Assembly (NCBI GenBank): GCA_021846945.1
Contig: JAJZVZ010000030.1
Span: 1-36,958, forward strand
Direction of reading: 5' to 3'
DNA: 36,958 nt
Origin: Acidobacteriota bacterium
GTDB taxonomy: Bacteria; Acidobacteriota; Terriglobia; Terriglobales; Acidobacteriaceae
Positions within the stretch are counted from its first letter, which is position 1. Each line of letters opens with the position of its first letter. Below are positions 23,751-32,447 of the stretch, in pieces. The notes under the pieces were generated by a model that worked only from the letters and a program-made list of their open reading frames with translations, did no database searches and was not told the DNA's origin. The position numbers and the translations under genes are program-made.

Positions 23751-26700
23751 TCAAAATGTAGCGTGTAAACCTAACTGGATAATTCGGGCATCCTGTGACG
23801 TCCCCGTGATAACACCATACGTTGGTGTAGCCACAACAGATCCGGGCCGGTCAAACTGAGGATGGTTCAATGAATTAAAGGCCTCAAAGCGGAACTCTAA
23901 AACTGAGTTTTCGGTGGGGTGGAAATCCCTGTGGACGCTGAGATCCAAATTATCCACACCAGGTCCCCAGAGGACATTCCGCCCTGTGTTGCCAAACTGA
24001 TATTGTGGCGGCGCGACAAAACACTTTGTATCGAACCACGCATTGAGGGTTCGGTTCGAGGCATTTCCGTTGCAGACACGGTTGGGCCAGGAAGGATTGC
24101 CTGCGTTGGCGTTGTCGAACGAAAGAGTGGGAGTAAAGGGCATCCCAGTCTCGTCCTGGTAGATGCCGGTCAGGGCCCATCCTCCAGCTATTATCGATGG
24201 CACGCCTGTCTGTAAATAAGCGTTGCCGCGACCGAAGGGCAGGACCCATTCCCCACCCATACTGAAACGCTCCGCGACGTCATTGTCGGTTGGGCCACGC
24301 TGCGGAGCGAGATTGTACGCATTCTGCGGCGTGTCACCACCGCCGCACCCCTGACTACCAAGACACATGCCAAGTGCGGCACTATCCTGAAAATCGATTG
24401 CGCGTCCGTGTGTGAATGCGGCTAAAAAGGAAACTCCGTTACTCCACCTCTTTTGAAGCTTCGTAGAAATCCCCTCGTAGCTGCTCGTTCCCCACGGAGA
24501 TGTCTCAATAAGGGACCCCGATGCATACTGCGAAAGCGGTCTCCTGGTGTTAGGAGATCCCGGCCCGTTTGTCAGGGGTTGGTTAGCTTGCTTGACAGCC
24601 CACAAGTGGATACCCGTGTTTCCGACATAGCTGGTTTCCCAAACCAGTTCCCAAGGGAGCTGCTTTTCTAACGTGAGGTTCCACTCCTCAACATAGGGCG
24701 TTGTCATCTGGTCTGCAAATACCTGCAGAGTTGTTGTTGAAGACGGAATCCACTTATAGGTGCTCGGATTGACAGGGGGCGGCGGTGCGATGGTGGCTCC
24801 GTTGACGACGAGGAAACCTGTGGACGGGTTCACCTGATCGCTCACGATGTCAAGTCCGCCGTAGTTACTGAAGGGCGGATTTGCGGCAATGGTATTGCCG
24901 ACTCCAAGACCGAAGTCCTGTGCATAAAAGATCCCAAAGGAGCCACGAAGAACCATATCCTTGACTCCCGGCAGGCGATAGGCAAATCCCACCCGCGGGC
25001 TGAAATCGAGATTGCTCTGCGTGACCAAAGACCGCGGATAACGGGGATCACCGGCAAGGATATATTGGCCAAAGTTCGGGTCGCCTTGCGTTACGATCAG
25101 GTTTGCCAATCGGTTGTTCACTTCGATCGGAGCCGACATCCGCTCGTAGCGCAGGCCAAGGTTCAGCGTAAGCGACCTGGTGAACGTCCAGTCATCCTGC
25201 AGGTAGCCGGCGCCGTACCACTCCCGCTCGGTTGAATTGAGGTTGCTACCCAGATTCACCGAGTTCGCGGTTCCGAGCAGGAAGTCGGCAACCGAACTTC
25301 CTGTCTTTGGGCGACTCTGAATATCTTCTGTGAAGACGCCTGTAAAGTTGAATGACCCGCGTGACTGGGACGCCGCCAGCGTAGTGGTCCGTATCAGCAG
25401 CAGTTCGCCTCCGAATTTCAGCGTATGCTTGCCAAGCACCTTCGAAATGTTATCTGAAATATCCCAGACCCCGCTGGTCTTATGAAGGGGCGAATTGGAA
25501 CAGCAACCCGCCTGAGCTCCGATAGTTGGATATCCGCTCATCCCAAACTGCGGGGTGCTGCTGTCGATGTAAGAGGTTACTGCGCCCGGAATAATATCAT
25601 TCAGCTTCTGGGTCGCATCCGACGACAGATTGATGGCTGTATAGCCAAATCGCGCTTCATTTACGAGCGTATCGCTGAATGTGCGGGTATACCCATAGCC
25701 AACTCCATTATTATGGATGCTTCGGAGAACGGGAGTATTCGTAGGCAGCGGGAGAGCCGCTGCTCCCAGCAGTGATTGATAGTCCCAAGAGCCTCGCGCG
25801 AACATCGAGTCCTTCGGAGTAAGCTGCACATCGCCGCGAACAACTCCATTGTTACTTGTACTGACTTGCGGAGCGTTGTACACGAACAAGTCGTTGGACC
25901 CAGGAACGTTCGGCTGCGGGAAATTGTTAAGAAGCTGCGATGTAATTGGACTCATATCCCCCTTGGGGATGATGTTGTTCGGGAATTGCTGGCGCACAGT
26001 TTGCCCGTTCACCTGAGTGGTGTTGAAGGGATCATAAACAGGAGTTGACCCAAAATCGCCGCTCCGGTTTGCCATGGTCGGAACCGCCGACCGATATGGA
26101 ATGTCGGTGTGGTTGTCCAAACGTTCGTAGGCGCCAAATAGCCAGGCATGATCTTTCCGAATCGGCCCTCCCAGGGAACCACCAAATTGATTCTGAACAG
26201 ATAGCGGCTTGTTCCCCGCAAGCGAAAAGTAGTTGGCAGCGTTCATGTCGTAGTTCTGGAAAAATTCGTACGCCGAACCATGTATCTGATTGGTGCCGCT
26301 CTTGGTAATTGCGTTCACCACTGCGCCTGCAGAATTGCCATATTCGGACGAGTAGTTACTGGTATCTACAGAGAACTCTGCGATGGCATCGAGTGGCGGA
26401 CGGACCATGTCGCGCTGAAAATTGTCGAGACCGCGAATATAGTTGACATTGCGTTCCCCATCCAGCAGAAAAGCATTCTGCAATCCAGTATTGCCGTAGG
26501 CGTTGAAGGAGGAGTCCTTAGTCCCAACCGTCGGAACTGCCCCTGCGGTCAGATTTGCGACAGTCAGGTAGCTTCTCCCATTGAGGGGAAGCTCAAGCAT
26601 TTGATGCGACGAAATCACCTGGGTCAGGTTTGAGGTCTTGTCCTCTATCAACGGAGTGCCGCCAGTTACGGTGATCGTCTCCTGCGCCGCCCCGGGCTCC

Positions 26701-27089
26701 AGTTGGACCCTGATATCGACGGTCTGGCCCACATTGACAAGAACCCCCGTCCGGCTGCTTTTCTTGAAGCCGGTCGCCGAAACCGTGATGTTATAGGTGC
26801 CCGGCAGCAGAAGAGGGGCCGCCGCCAGTCCCTCTCCATTTGTCTGCAATGTGCGGACGAGATTGCCGGTATTCGAGCCGGTGATCGAGACGTTCGCGCC
26901 CGGCACCACCGCTGACGTCGTATCAGTAACCCTGATCGCGATTTCGCCCGTTGATGTTTGCGCAATCACTGCATGCCCTAAGAACGAAATCAGGTATACA
27001 CAGAACGCGGCTCTCAGGAATGTCTGCAACAGATTGCGTTTCCAATCCGTCGCAGGCAAAAAATCGCTTGTCTGCTTTTCCATGCTCAT
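23751..27089 (-). CDS. Oar-like TonB-dependent outer-membrane receptor
   Basis: 1112 residues from the ATG at 27089, which has GGAGG eight bases upstream. A signal-like hydrophobic segment 'AFCVYLISFLGHAVIAQ' spans residues 28-44. Residues 46-130 are a carboxypeptidase-regulatory-like Ig domain: 'GEIAIRVTDTTSAVVPGANV', 'LLLPGTYNITVSATGFKK', 'VNVGQTVDIRVQLEPG'. A plug follows, with 'LELPLNGRSYLTVANLTAGAVP', then 'VNAITKSGTNQIHGSAYEF'. The remainder is beta-barrel and ends 'GLHATF', a typical C-terminal aromatic. This architecture is the large Oar-type receptor abundant in Acidobacteria, thought to import glycans or large ligands. It precedes the sulfatase and glycosidase on the same strand and is divergent from a membrane regulator-like gene. 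Confidence 0.93.
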   Translation of the reverse strand: MSMEKQTSDFLPATDWKRNLLQTFLRAAFCVYLISFLGHAVIAQTSTGEIAIRVTDTTSAVVPGANVSITGSNTGNLVRTLQTNGEGLAAAPLLLPGTYNITVSATGFKKSSRTGVLVNVGQTVDIRVQLEPGAAQETITVTGGTPLIEDKTSNLTQVISSHQMLELPLNGRSYLTVANLTAGAVPTVGTKDSSFNAYGNTGLQNAFLLDGERNVNYIRGLDNFQRDMVRPPLDAIAEFSVDTSNYSSEYGNSAGAVVNAITKSGTNQIHGSAYEFFQNYDMNAANYFSLAGNKPLSVQNQFGGSLGGPIRKDHAWLFGAYERLDNHTDIPYRSAVPTMANRSGDFGSTPVYDPFNTTQVNGQTVRQQFPNNIIPKGDMSPITSQLLNNFPQPNVPGSNDLFVYNAPQVSTSNNGVVRGDVQLTPKDSMFARGSWDYQSLLGAAALPLPTNTPVLRSIHNNGVGYGYTRTFSDTLVNEARFGYTAINLSSDATQKLNDIIPGAVTSYIDSSTPQFGMSGYPTIGAQAGCCSNSPLHKTSGVWDISDNISKVLGKHTLKFGGELLLIRTTTLAASQSRGSFNFTGVFTEDIQSRPKTGSSVADFLLGTANSVNLGSNLNSTEREWYGAGYLQDDWTFTRSLTLNLGLRYERMSAPIEVNNRLANLIVTQGDPNFGQYILAGDPRYPRSLVTQSNLDFSPRVGFAYRLPGVKDMVLRGSFGIFYAQDFGLGVGNTIAANPPFSNYGGLDIVSDQVNPSTGFLVVNGATIAPPPPVNPSTYKWIPSSTTTLQVFADQMTTPYVEEWNLTLEKQLPWELVWETSYVGNTGIHLWAVKQANQPLTNGPGSPNTRRPLSQYASGSLIETSPWGTSSYEGISTKLQKRWSNGVSFLAAFTHGRAIDFQDSAALGMCLGSQGCGGGDTPQNAYNLAPQRGPTDNDVAERFSMGGEWVLPFGRGNAYLQTGVPSIIAGGWALTGIYQDETGMPFTPTLSFDNANAGNPSWPNRVCNGNASNRTLNAWFDTKCFVAPPQYQFGNTGRNVLWGPGVDNLDLSVHRDFHPTENSVLEFRFEAFNSLNHPQFDRPGSVVATPTYGVITGTSQDARIIQLGLHATF

Positions 27090-27902
27090 CCTCACCCCTC
27101 CTCCAGAAATCTCTAGTGCGATGTTGTGTCTCCGCGAACACAAGGCATCCAGGGAGTTCCGCTCCTATGTACGCCGCTTTGGCATAGCCCCTCATCCATT
27201 CTTCTTTGGCGAAACTGCTTGATCTTGATCGTGGCGAAACTGTCTGATTGGAAAGTCCAGGCTCTCGTCGTCCCAAGCCGTCGAATTTTTACAGGCACCA
27301 ACTCTAAACAGCAGTCAACGACTCGGGGAAGGAGAATTCACGAGAAATCTGGTAGGTTGGGCGTAATGGGGGGAGAATTTCACCGGGAAAATTCCAGCTT
27401 CCTTCCTCTATATTCTCTTGTATAAGTAGCATATAATCATTAGCTTATAGATATTTTGCAGCTCCTCATGGAAGCCGCCTTCGTGCGGCGCCCGTGAAAA
27501 ATAGGTTTTCTCCTGTCAGGGAACTGGCGCTGCGGAAATCTATCCGGGTGTCTCTGAAACTTCCCCAACTGCGGCCCAGTCCTGGGCGCATCGCGCGCCG
27601 ATCGCCCGGGGACTGCGCAGGGGGATTGACAGGGGCCCTCCGTCATCATTAGCATTTGGCTCCGGTGGACCGATGCCTCCAGTGAGTGCGCACTGCGCCG
27701 CCCAGTTGCAGTAAGCCGTAGAGAATGCACGATGCGGAATTTCTTCCCCTCTCAGGCAGCAGCATCATCAGATTTGGACTGCCCTTGATCTCAGTAGCTT
27801 CCCTGAACTTTTTCGTTCGCTTCTTTATCGACGGATTACGGAAATAAGTCGCCCTTGACGGGTAGGTATTTTCACGTAGCATTTGTTGGTGAAGTCGAAC
27901 CT
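27090..27902. other. Divergent intergenic region between receptor and membrane regulator
   Basis: 813 bp without a convincing gene. It must hold the promoters of both divergent genes. It contains the duplicated TGGCGAAACTG motif (listed separately) and an AT-rich near-palindrome around 27421-27449 with outer TATAAG/CTTATA arms. Minus frame 27440-27730 shows no family features. Confidence 0.5.
27207..27248. promoter_or_regulatory. Tandem 17-bp direct repeat, candidate operator
   Basis: TGGCGAAACTG occurs at 27207-27217 and 27232-27242, each followed after two bases by TGAT, giving TGGCGAAACTGnnTGAT twice with a 25-bp period. It lies 118 bp upstream of the TonB receptor start, in the region shared with the divergent regulator-like gene. 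The repeat is exact over 15 of 17 positions. An operator role is inference. Confidence 0.5.
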
Positions 27903-29264
27903 ATGTCTTTGAGCTCGCACGTAGTTACGGAAAGCTTCGAGCCGATCTCCCCCGGCTCGTGCCGTGCGGAATTGGATCGCGTGCTCTCCAGCCGGTCGTT
28001 CTCCAAGTCGGTGCGCCTGCGGGCTTTGCTTGAATACATTGGGGCGTGCTCCATCGAGGGCAGGTTCGACGAACTTTCGGAACAGCAGGTCGGAATCAGA
28101 GTTTTCCAGCGCCCTCCCGGCTACAACTCAACTGAAGATACGATTGTGCGCGTGAGCGCCCGGCACCTGCGCGAGCGGCTCGAACTTTACTATCGCGAGG
28201 AAGGCCAGAGCAATCCATTAAAGATGGCCGTGCCCAAGGGCAGTTATGTAGCTACTTTCCGGATTGCGGAGCCGCGTGAGACGTCCTCCGGCCCCTTCGT
28301 CCTGGCGTCTGCTCCAGAACTGCCGGCAAAGGCCGACTCCAGTGCAGCACAAATTGAGCCTCCGAGCCGGACTCGCTGGTCGCGAAAGGGATCGCTGGCT
28401 ATCCTCGGCTGCGCATTGGTGGCCGCCGCGCTGCCCTTGCTGGTCTATTCGTACTTCCGTTCGCAGCCACAGCCGCAAGCACAGCAAGCGGCGCAACCAT
28501 TCGGCCCCGCGATCCTTTGGCGAACCCTGTTCACCCCGGGCCGCGAGACGCTCATCGTGCCCGGTGACGCCAGCCTCGATGTCTACACCGCATGGGAGCA
28601 GCGCAGCGTTTCACTGGCCAATTACACCAATCAGGACTACCAGAACCAGGTGACTGTCAGCCGCCCACCCCGTCATAATGATGTACCGCTAAGTGTGCGA
28701 TCGGTAACACCCATGGCCGATCTGCGCCTGGTCTCCGATCTGGTGCGCGTCCCTGAATGGATGGGCCAGCCCGCTTGGGACGGTTGGATCAAGATCTGCT
28801 ACGCGCGCGACATGGTGGTGGCCAACACTCACAACAACAATTTGATCCTGATCGGGTCCAGCACCTTCAACCCCTGGGTAACCCTCTACCAGAAGGCGCT
28901 GGATTTCTATGTTCATTGGGATTACGTTCACGATGTGTACTACATCACCAACCGCGCTCCCAGACCGGGCGAGCAGAAGCAATACGTGTATACCCGGCGG
29001 CCTTCCGACAAGGCGTATACGCTAGTCGCACTCACGGATAACTCGCAGGGCGAGGGGCGTGTCCTGCTGATCGAAGGCACCTCGATGGGGACGACCTACG
29101 GCGCCGTGAATTTTTTCACCAACGAAGAACTGTGGCAGTCAGTGATCCGCGCGGCTACAGATAAAAACGGTAAGCTGCATAACTTCGAAGTTCTTTTGAG
29201 TGGCGATTTTGTTCGCGGCGGCCTAAGTAATACCCAGATCGTTGCCCTCCATCTGCATGAATGA
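27903..29264 (+). CDS. Single-pass membrane protein with acidobacterial regulator-type N-terminal domain
   Basis: 453 residues from the ATG at 27903; an upstream TTG at 27855 is possible. Residues 20-122 match a conserved cytoplasmic domain common in Acidobacteria: 'ELDRVLSSRSFSKSVRLRALLEYI', 'LSEQQVGIRVFQRPPGYNSTEDTIVRVSARHLRERLELYY', and 'MAVPKGSYVATFRI'. In relatives it precedes TolB-like or TPR sensor parts and is treated as a DNA-binding or signalling module. A transmembrane helix 'LAILGCALVAAALPLLVYSYF' spans 165-185. The rest is extracytoplasmic, with 'ILIGSSTFNPWVTLYQKALDF' and 'LLIEGTSMGTTYGAVNFFTNEE', a fold I do not recognise. It is divergent from the TonB receptor, consistent with glycan sensing. 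DNA binding is not proven. Confidence 0.7.
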   Translation: MSLSSHVVTESFEPISPGSCRAELDRVLSSRSFSKSVRLRALLEYIGACSIEGRFDELSEQQVGIRVFQRPPGYNSTEDTIVRVSARHLRERLELYYREEGQSNPLKMAVPKGSYVATFRIAEPRETSSGPFVLASAPELPAKADSSAAQIEPPSRTRWSRKGSLAILGCALVAAALPLLVYSYFRSQPQPQAQQAAQPFGPAILWRTLFTPGRETLIVPGDASLDVYTAWEQRSVSLANYTNQDYQNQVTVSRPPRHNDVPLSVRSVTPMADLRLVSDLVRVPEWMGQPAWDGWIKICYARDMVVANTHNNNLILIGSSTFNPWVTLYQKALDFYVHWDYVHDVYYITNRAPRPGEQKQYVYTRRPSDKAYTLVALTDNSQGEGRVLLIEGTSMGTTYGAVNFFTNEELWQSVIRAATDKNGKLHNFEVLLSGDFVRGGLSNTQIVALHLHE

Positions 29265-29399
29265 GATCGAGGACGCGGCTCAAGCACCGCCCGAAGGCGA
29301 TTGAAGCAGGCAGGAAATTCTTCCAGGCCTGCTGATTCTGAGATCCCGTTCCGGGCTCTTGGGCGCATTTACTTTTACACCCTGGGGCGCAGTTATTGA

Positions 29400-29769
29400 T
29401 CAAACTGGGCGTCGCACTACGAGCTCTGGGCCGCTATCAATTCGGCGCGCATGGATCCATGTGCCAGGAATCTCATCGCCAACCTCAACAATGAAATACT
29501 GGTATCCGCGGCATCAATCTATGAAATCAGTCTGAAAGGGCACGATGGCAAGCTCCCCAAAACGGTGGACTTTGAGAGCGACTTCATGATCAACCTCGAA
29601 GAGCGCTTAGGCTACACGCTTGTCCCTCTGGAGCCGGAGGCAATGATGCGAGGCGCGCTTCGCGGCAGCACATTCCGATCCCTTTGATCGCATGATTGCC
29701 GCGCACGCTATCCAATGCAATCTACCCCTACTCAGCACGGATTCCAGACTTAACGTGATTGGTATCTGA
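29400..29769 (+). pseudogene. Frameshifted PIN-domain (VapC-like) gene remnant
   Basis: The first frame runs 'HYELWAAINSARMDPCARNLIAN' (opening near 29412), then 'EILVSAASIYEISLKGHDGKL', the PIN pattern with the conserved Glu, and stops at 29685-29687. The expected C-terminal half continues in another frame: 'AAAHSDPFDRMIAAHA' then 'LPLLSTDSRLNVIGI', with both acidic motifs, ending at 29767-29769. So one frameshift lies near 29650-29675. Upstream, the usual N-terminal 'LLDTH' Asp is absent and a stop (29397-29399) closes the frame, so the start has also decayed. No antitoxin gene is visible. PIN proteins are RNases of toxin-antitoxin systems; this copy should be inactive unless the frameshift is a sequencing error. 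Confidence 0.72.
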
Positions 29770-29814
29770 CGCCTGAAAACAACCAAGCGGTGAGGCTTTA
29801 TTAATGCCTTGCTG

Positions 29815-30012
29815 TCAAATCGCGAGCATGCTGAAGTCCGTCGCGCCAACTCCGAATAGAATGCTCCGCATTGCGCGAGCTACAAGCCGGGCACCTACTG
29901 TACCAGGTGCAAGACCCCAGAGGGTCATCGGGAGGCCGTCTCGAAGGACCGTCGTCACTCGATGCGCGGGATTCGCGCCGACCGCCATTCGCACTACAAT
30001 TTCGCGCGTCCG
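29815..30012 (-). pseudogene. Fragment of an ADOP-type FtsX/MacB ABC permease
   Basis: The minus frame (continuing upstream to 30096 without similarity) reads 'RTREIVVRMAVGANPAHRV' then 'TTVLRDGLPMTLWGLAPGTVGA' in part and 'MRSILFGVGATDFSMLAI', stopping there. This is the last-helices region of FtsX/MacB-like permeases, where 'RTREIGIRMALGA' and 'LLFGV.P.D' are conserved. In Acidobacteria such permeases form the large ADOP (acidobacterial duplicated orphan permease) family. Only about 66 codons remain, lacking the final helix and the whole N-terminal part, so it is a relic. Confidence 0.68.
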
Positions 30013-30155
30013 AATCTGCACACCGCCTGCGTCAGTTTTGAAGTGCACACAGAATAGGCATGCAGCCGGACTATTACAACCCACTAGCTTGCCCAAGCGC
30101 TGGGCCCGCCATTACCGGCCGCGGGGCTTCGTATCGCGCGAAAGTCAGATGGCGC

Positions 30156-32129
30156 TTACATTCCCGGAATCTGCGGATTCTGCGCCTTGGTGTTGAACTG
30201 GACGAGGTTGTGCTTCCTGTACTCCGCCAGCACGTTGCTGGCGAAGATGCTGAAGGCGTCGTTGCGCCGTTCTTCCAGAAGCTGATCCCGCGTCTGGTCG
30301 AAGTTCTTGGCGATCTCCTCGGCGGTTGGCTCCTGCTTGTCGATGATCTTGGCAACGACGCCGGCATTCGGCGTGTTGATCGGTCCGCTGATGGCGCCCA
30401 CGGCAAGATTGAAGAGCTGCGGAGCCACCTGGCCCACTGCGCCCAGATCGGGCACCTGGCCGGCGGGAGTGATTTCGTCGCTGGTCTTCATCGTCGCGCC
30501 CAGCTGCTTGGCTGCCTTGGCCAGGTCGTTCATATCCTTGGCCTCGTTCGCCAGTTCCCGGGTCTTCTGGTTGAGCAGCGCAGGAAGCTGATCATTGCGA
30601 TAGTCGTCCAGGACGTGGCTCTTCCAGTCGGCAAAGGTAGGCGCATGCGCAGCCTGCACTCCTGTCACCTGGAAGACCGCGTAACCCTCGCCGGTGGGCG
30701 CATCCTGCGGAGGATCACCCTGCTTGGAAGCGAATGCCTTGGTGAGGATCTGCGAACTGTCGGGCAGCGCGCCAATGATGCCCTGCTGTGTGACGTACGG
30801 AGTAGTCGCCAACTGCAGATGATGGGCCGCCGCGGTCTTCTGGAGGCCGTTCTTGATGGCCTCAGAGGTAAGTTGTCGCGCAAAGGTCTCCTCGGCCTGC
30901 GACTCCTTCTCGCGCAACAAAGTAGCCTGGATGGTGGATTGCACCTCGCTGAGCGGCTGTACATGCGCCGCCTGGCGCGCCTCTACCTGTACGATGTGGT
31001 AGCCGTATTGACTCTTCACGATTGTGTACTCGCCGATCTTCTGCGTGAAGATGGCATGGTCAAAGGGCGGCACCATGGTTCCGCGCCGCACAAAGCCCAG
31101 CTCGCCGCCGGAGTCCTTGCTGCCGGGGTCATCGGAGTATTGCTTGGCAAGCTTGGCGAAGTCCGCGCCATTCTGAAGCTGCTTGAGAATCGATTCCGCC
31201 TTGGCCTTGGCGGCGGCGTCAGTCTTGGCATCGGCGCCGTCCGCAACCTTGATGAGAATATGGCGCGATTTCGCCTCTTCCGGAATCGAATAGTCGCTCT
31301 GGTGATCGTTATAGTATTGCTGAATCTCCTGCTGCGTAGGTTGCGGAACGCCTCCGGGCAGGTCGGTGGTGGTGAAGGCAAAGTATGTAATCTGGCGCTC
31401 TTCCGGCACTGCATTGGCGTAGCGCGCGGCGTTCTTCTTGAAGAAAGCCTGGAGTTCGGCGTCGGAGGGGCTGATCTGGTTGCGCAAACTGTCGGCGCTG
31501 AGCACCGCATAGTCGAATTTGATCTTGATGTTGGCCTTGCGGTAGGCTTCGCGCACCTCCTGATTGCTCACGGTAACGCCGCCGGTGATCAGCGCTTGCA
31601 GGCGGCGGATGGCAATATCGCGCTTGATGCCGGCTTCAAATTCGCCCACCGACATGTCCAACCGGTTGGCGATCAGCGAAGCATACGCGTCGCTGCCGAT
31701 GAACTGGCCGTTGGGGAAGAGCACCGCGCCGGTGGGACCGGAGCGAAGGTAGTTGCGCACATCGCTATCGGTTACGTCAATCCCCAGCCTTTTTGCCTCC
31801 TGGACCATGATCTCCTGCTGCACCAGTTGCTGGCCAACCTGCTGCTCAAAGAAGTTGAGGATCATGGGATTGTCGGCATATTGGGGATTGCGCTGCATCA
31901 ACTGCTGGCGCGCCACCTTTTCCACCTGCGTCTGACTCACCGTTGCACCGGACGCAAAGAAGCGGCTATACCAGTGGGGATAAACCACCGCAAAGGTATC
32001 GCTTGAGGATGCGCCCATGCCCATCAGGCCGGGAATCAGGTAAACGACCATCGACACCGATGCGGCGCCGATGATAACAACCAGAAGCGCCTTCACCAGG
32101 CGGTTATCTGTCTGCAGGAAACGAATCAT
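30156..32129 (-). CDS. PpiD/SurA-like periplasmic peptidyl-prolyl isomerase (membrane-anchored)
   Basis: 657 residues. An uncleaved N-terminal anchor 'ALLVVIIGAASVSMVVYLIPGL' at residues 14-35 places the rest in the periplasm, as in PpiD. A SurA/PpiD N-terminal chaperone domain follows ('QLVQQEIMVQEAKRLGIDVTDSDVRNYL', about 100-130). The parvulin (rotamase) domain runs from 'EAKSRHILIKVADGADA' to 'VKSQYGYHIVQVEAR' with 'FAKLAKQYSDDPGSKDSGGELGFVRRG' between, carrying the His and Asp of the active site. A second, degenerate C-terminal half ends 'NTPNAGVVAKIIDKQEPT'. PpiD-type proteins assist folding of outer-membrane and secreted proteins at the Sec exit. Length is near E. coli PpiD (623). Confidence 0.92.
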   Translation of the reverse strand: MIRFLQTDNRLVKALLVVIIGAASVSMVVYLIPGLMGMGASSSDTFAVVYPHWYSRFFASGATVSQTQVEKVARQQLMQRNPQYADNPMILNFFEQQVGQQLVQQEIMVQEAKRLGIDVTDSDVRNYLRSGPTGAVLFPNGQFIGSDAYASLIANRLDMSVGEFEAGIKRDIAIRRLQALITGGVTVSNQEVREAYRKANIKIKFDYAVLSADSLRNQISPSDAELQAFFKKNAARYANAVPEERQITYFAFTTTDLPGGVPQPTQQEIQQYYNDHQSDYSIPEEAKSRHILIKVADGADAKTDAAAKAKAESILKQLQNGADFAKLAKQYSDDPGSKDSGGELGFVRRGTMVPPFDHAIFTQKIGEYTIVKSQYGYHIVQVEARQAAHVQPLSEVQSTIQATLLREKESQAEETFARQLTSEAIKNGLQKTAAAHHLQLATTPYVTQQGIIGALPDSSQILTKAFASKQGDPPQDAPTGEGYAVFQVTGVQAAHAPTFADWKSHVLDDYRNDQLPALLNQKTRELANEAKDMNDLAKAAKQLGATMKTSDEITPAGQVPDLGAVGQVAPQLFNLAVGAISGPINTPNAGVVAKIIDKQEPTAEEIAKNFDQTRDQLLEERRNDAFSIFASNVLAEYRKHNLVQFNTKAQNPQIPGM

Positions 32130-32447
32130 GGATGGACTTAGACCTTCATCTCTCTACGCGTGTCAGGGTAGATTCTTCCGCGCTGCGCGAAAACCCGGCG
32201 CCGCACCCCTGCAAATGCGCAACTCTCGCTCGATGCGATTCTAAGTCATTATAATAGACGAGCCGGAATCATGCCCGCCTCCGCGGGACGCTTTTGACGT
32301 CGCGCCCATTTACGGGCCGATTCACCTTGGCGTAGCGCTTCCGGATCCGCAAATCAAACTGCTGCAATCGCCTGCGCTGAGGGCGCTGCGGGCATCCCGA
32401 AGAATGGAATGCCCGTTTCCCGTCTCTCAGGCTTATCATTCCTGCTT
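32130..32447. other. Gap between BON protein end and ppiD-like start
   Basis: 318 bp. The only item I can point to is the TATAAT-like box at 32248-32253 (listed separately) as a possible promoter for the ppiD-like gene; no gene and no clear terminator are seen. Confidence 0.45.
32248..32253 (-). promoter_or_regulatory. Possible -10 box for the ppiD-like gene
   Basis: TATAAT on the minus strand, giving a leader of about 110 nt to the ATG at 32129. The sequence is part-palindromic, so it also reads TATAAT on the plus strand. No good -35 is seen. Confidence 0.3.

Noticed and set aside
27440..27730. 96-codon minus-strand frame in the divergent intergenic region
   Set aside because: Composition is random-looking (Arg/Ser/Pro), with no motif and no ribosome-binding site.
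30060..32006. 648-codon plus-strand frame opposite the PpiD-like gene
   Set aside because: Composition is typical of a mirror frame (Leu/Gly/Arg/His) and the minus strand encodes a full parvulin protein.
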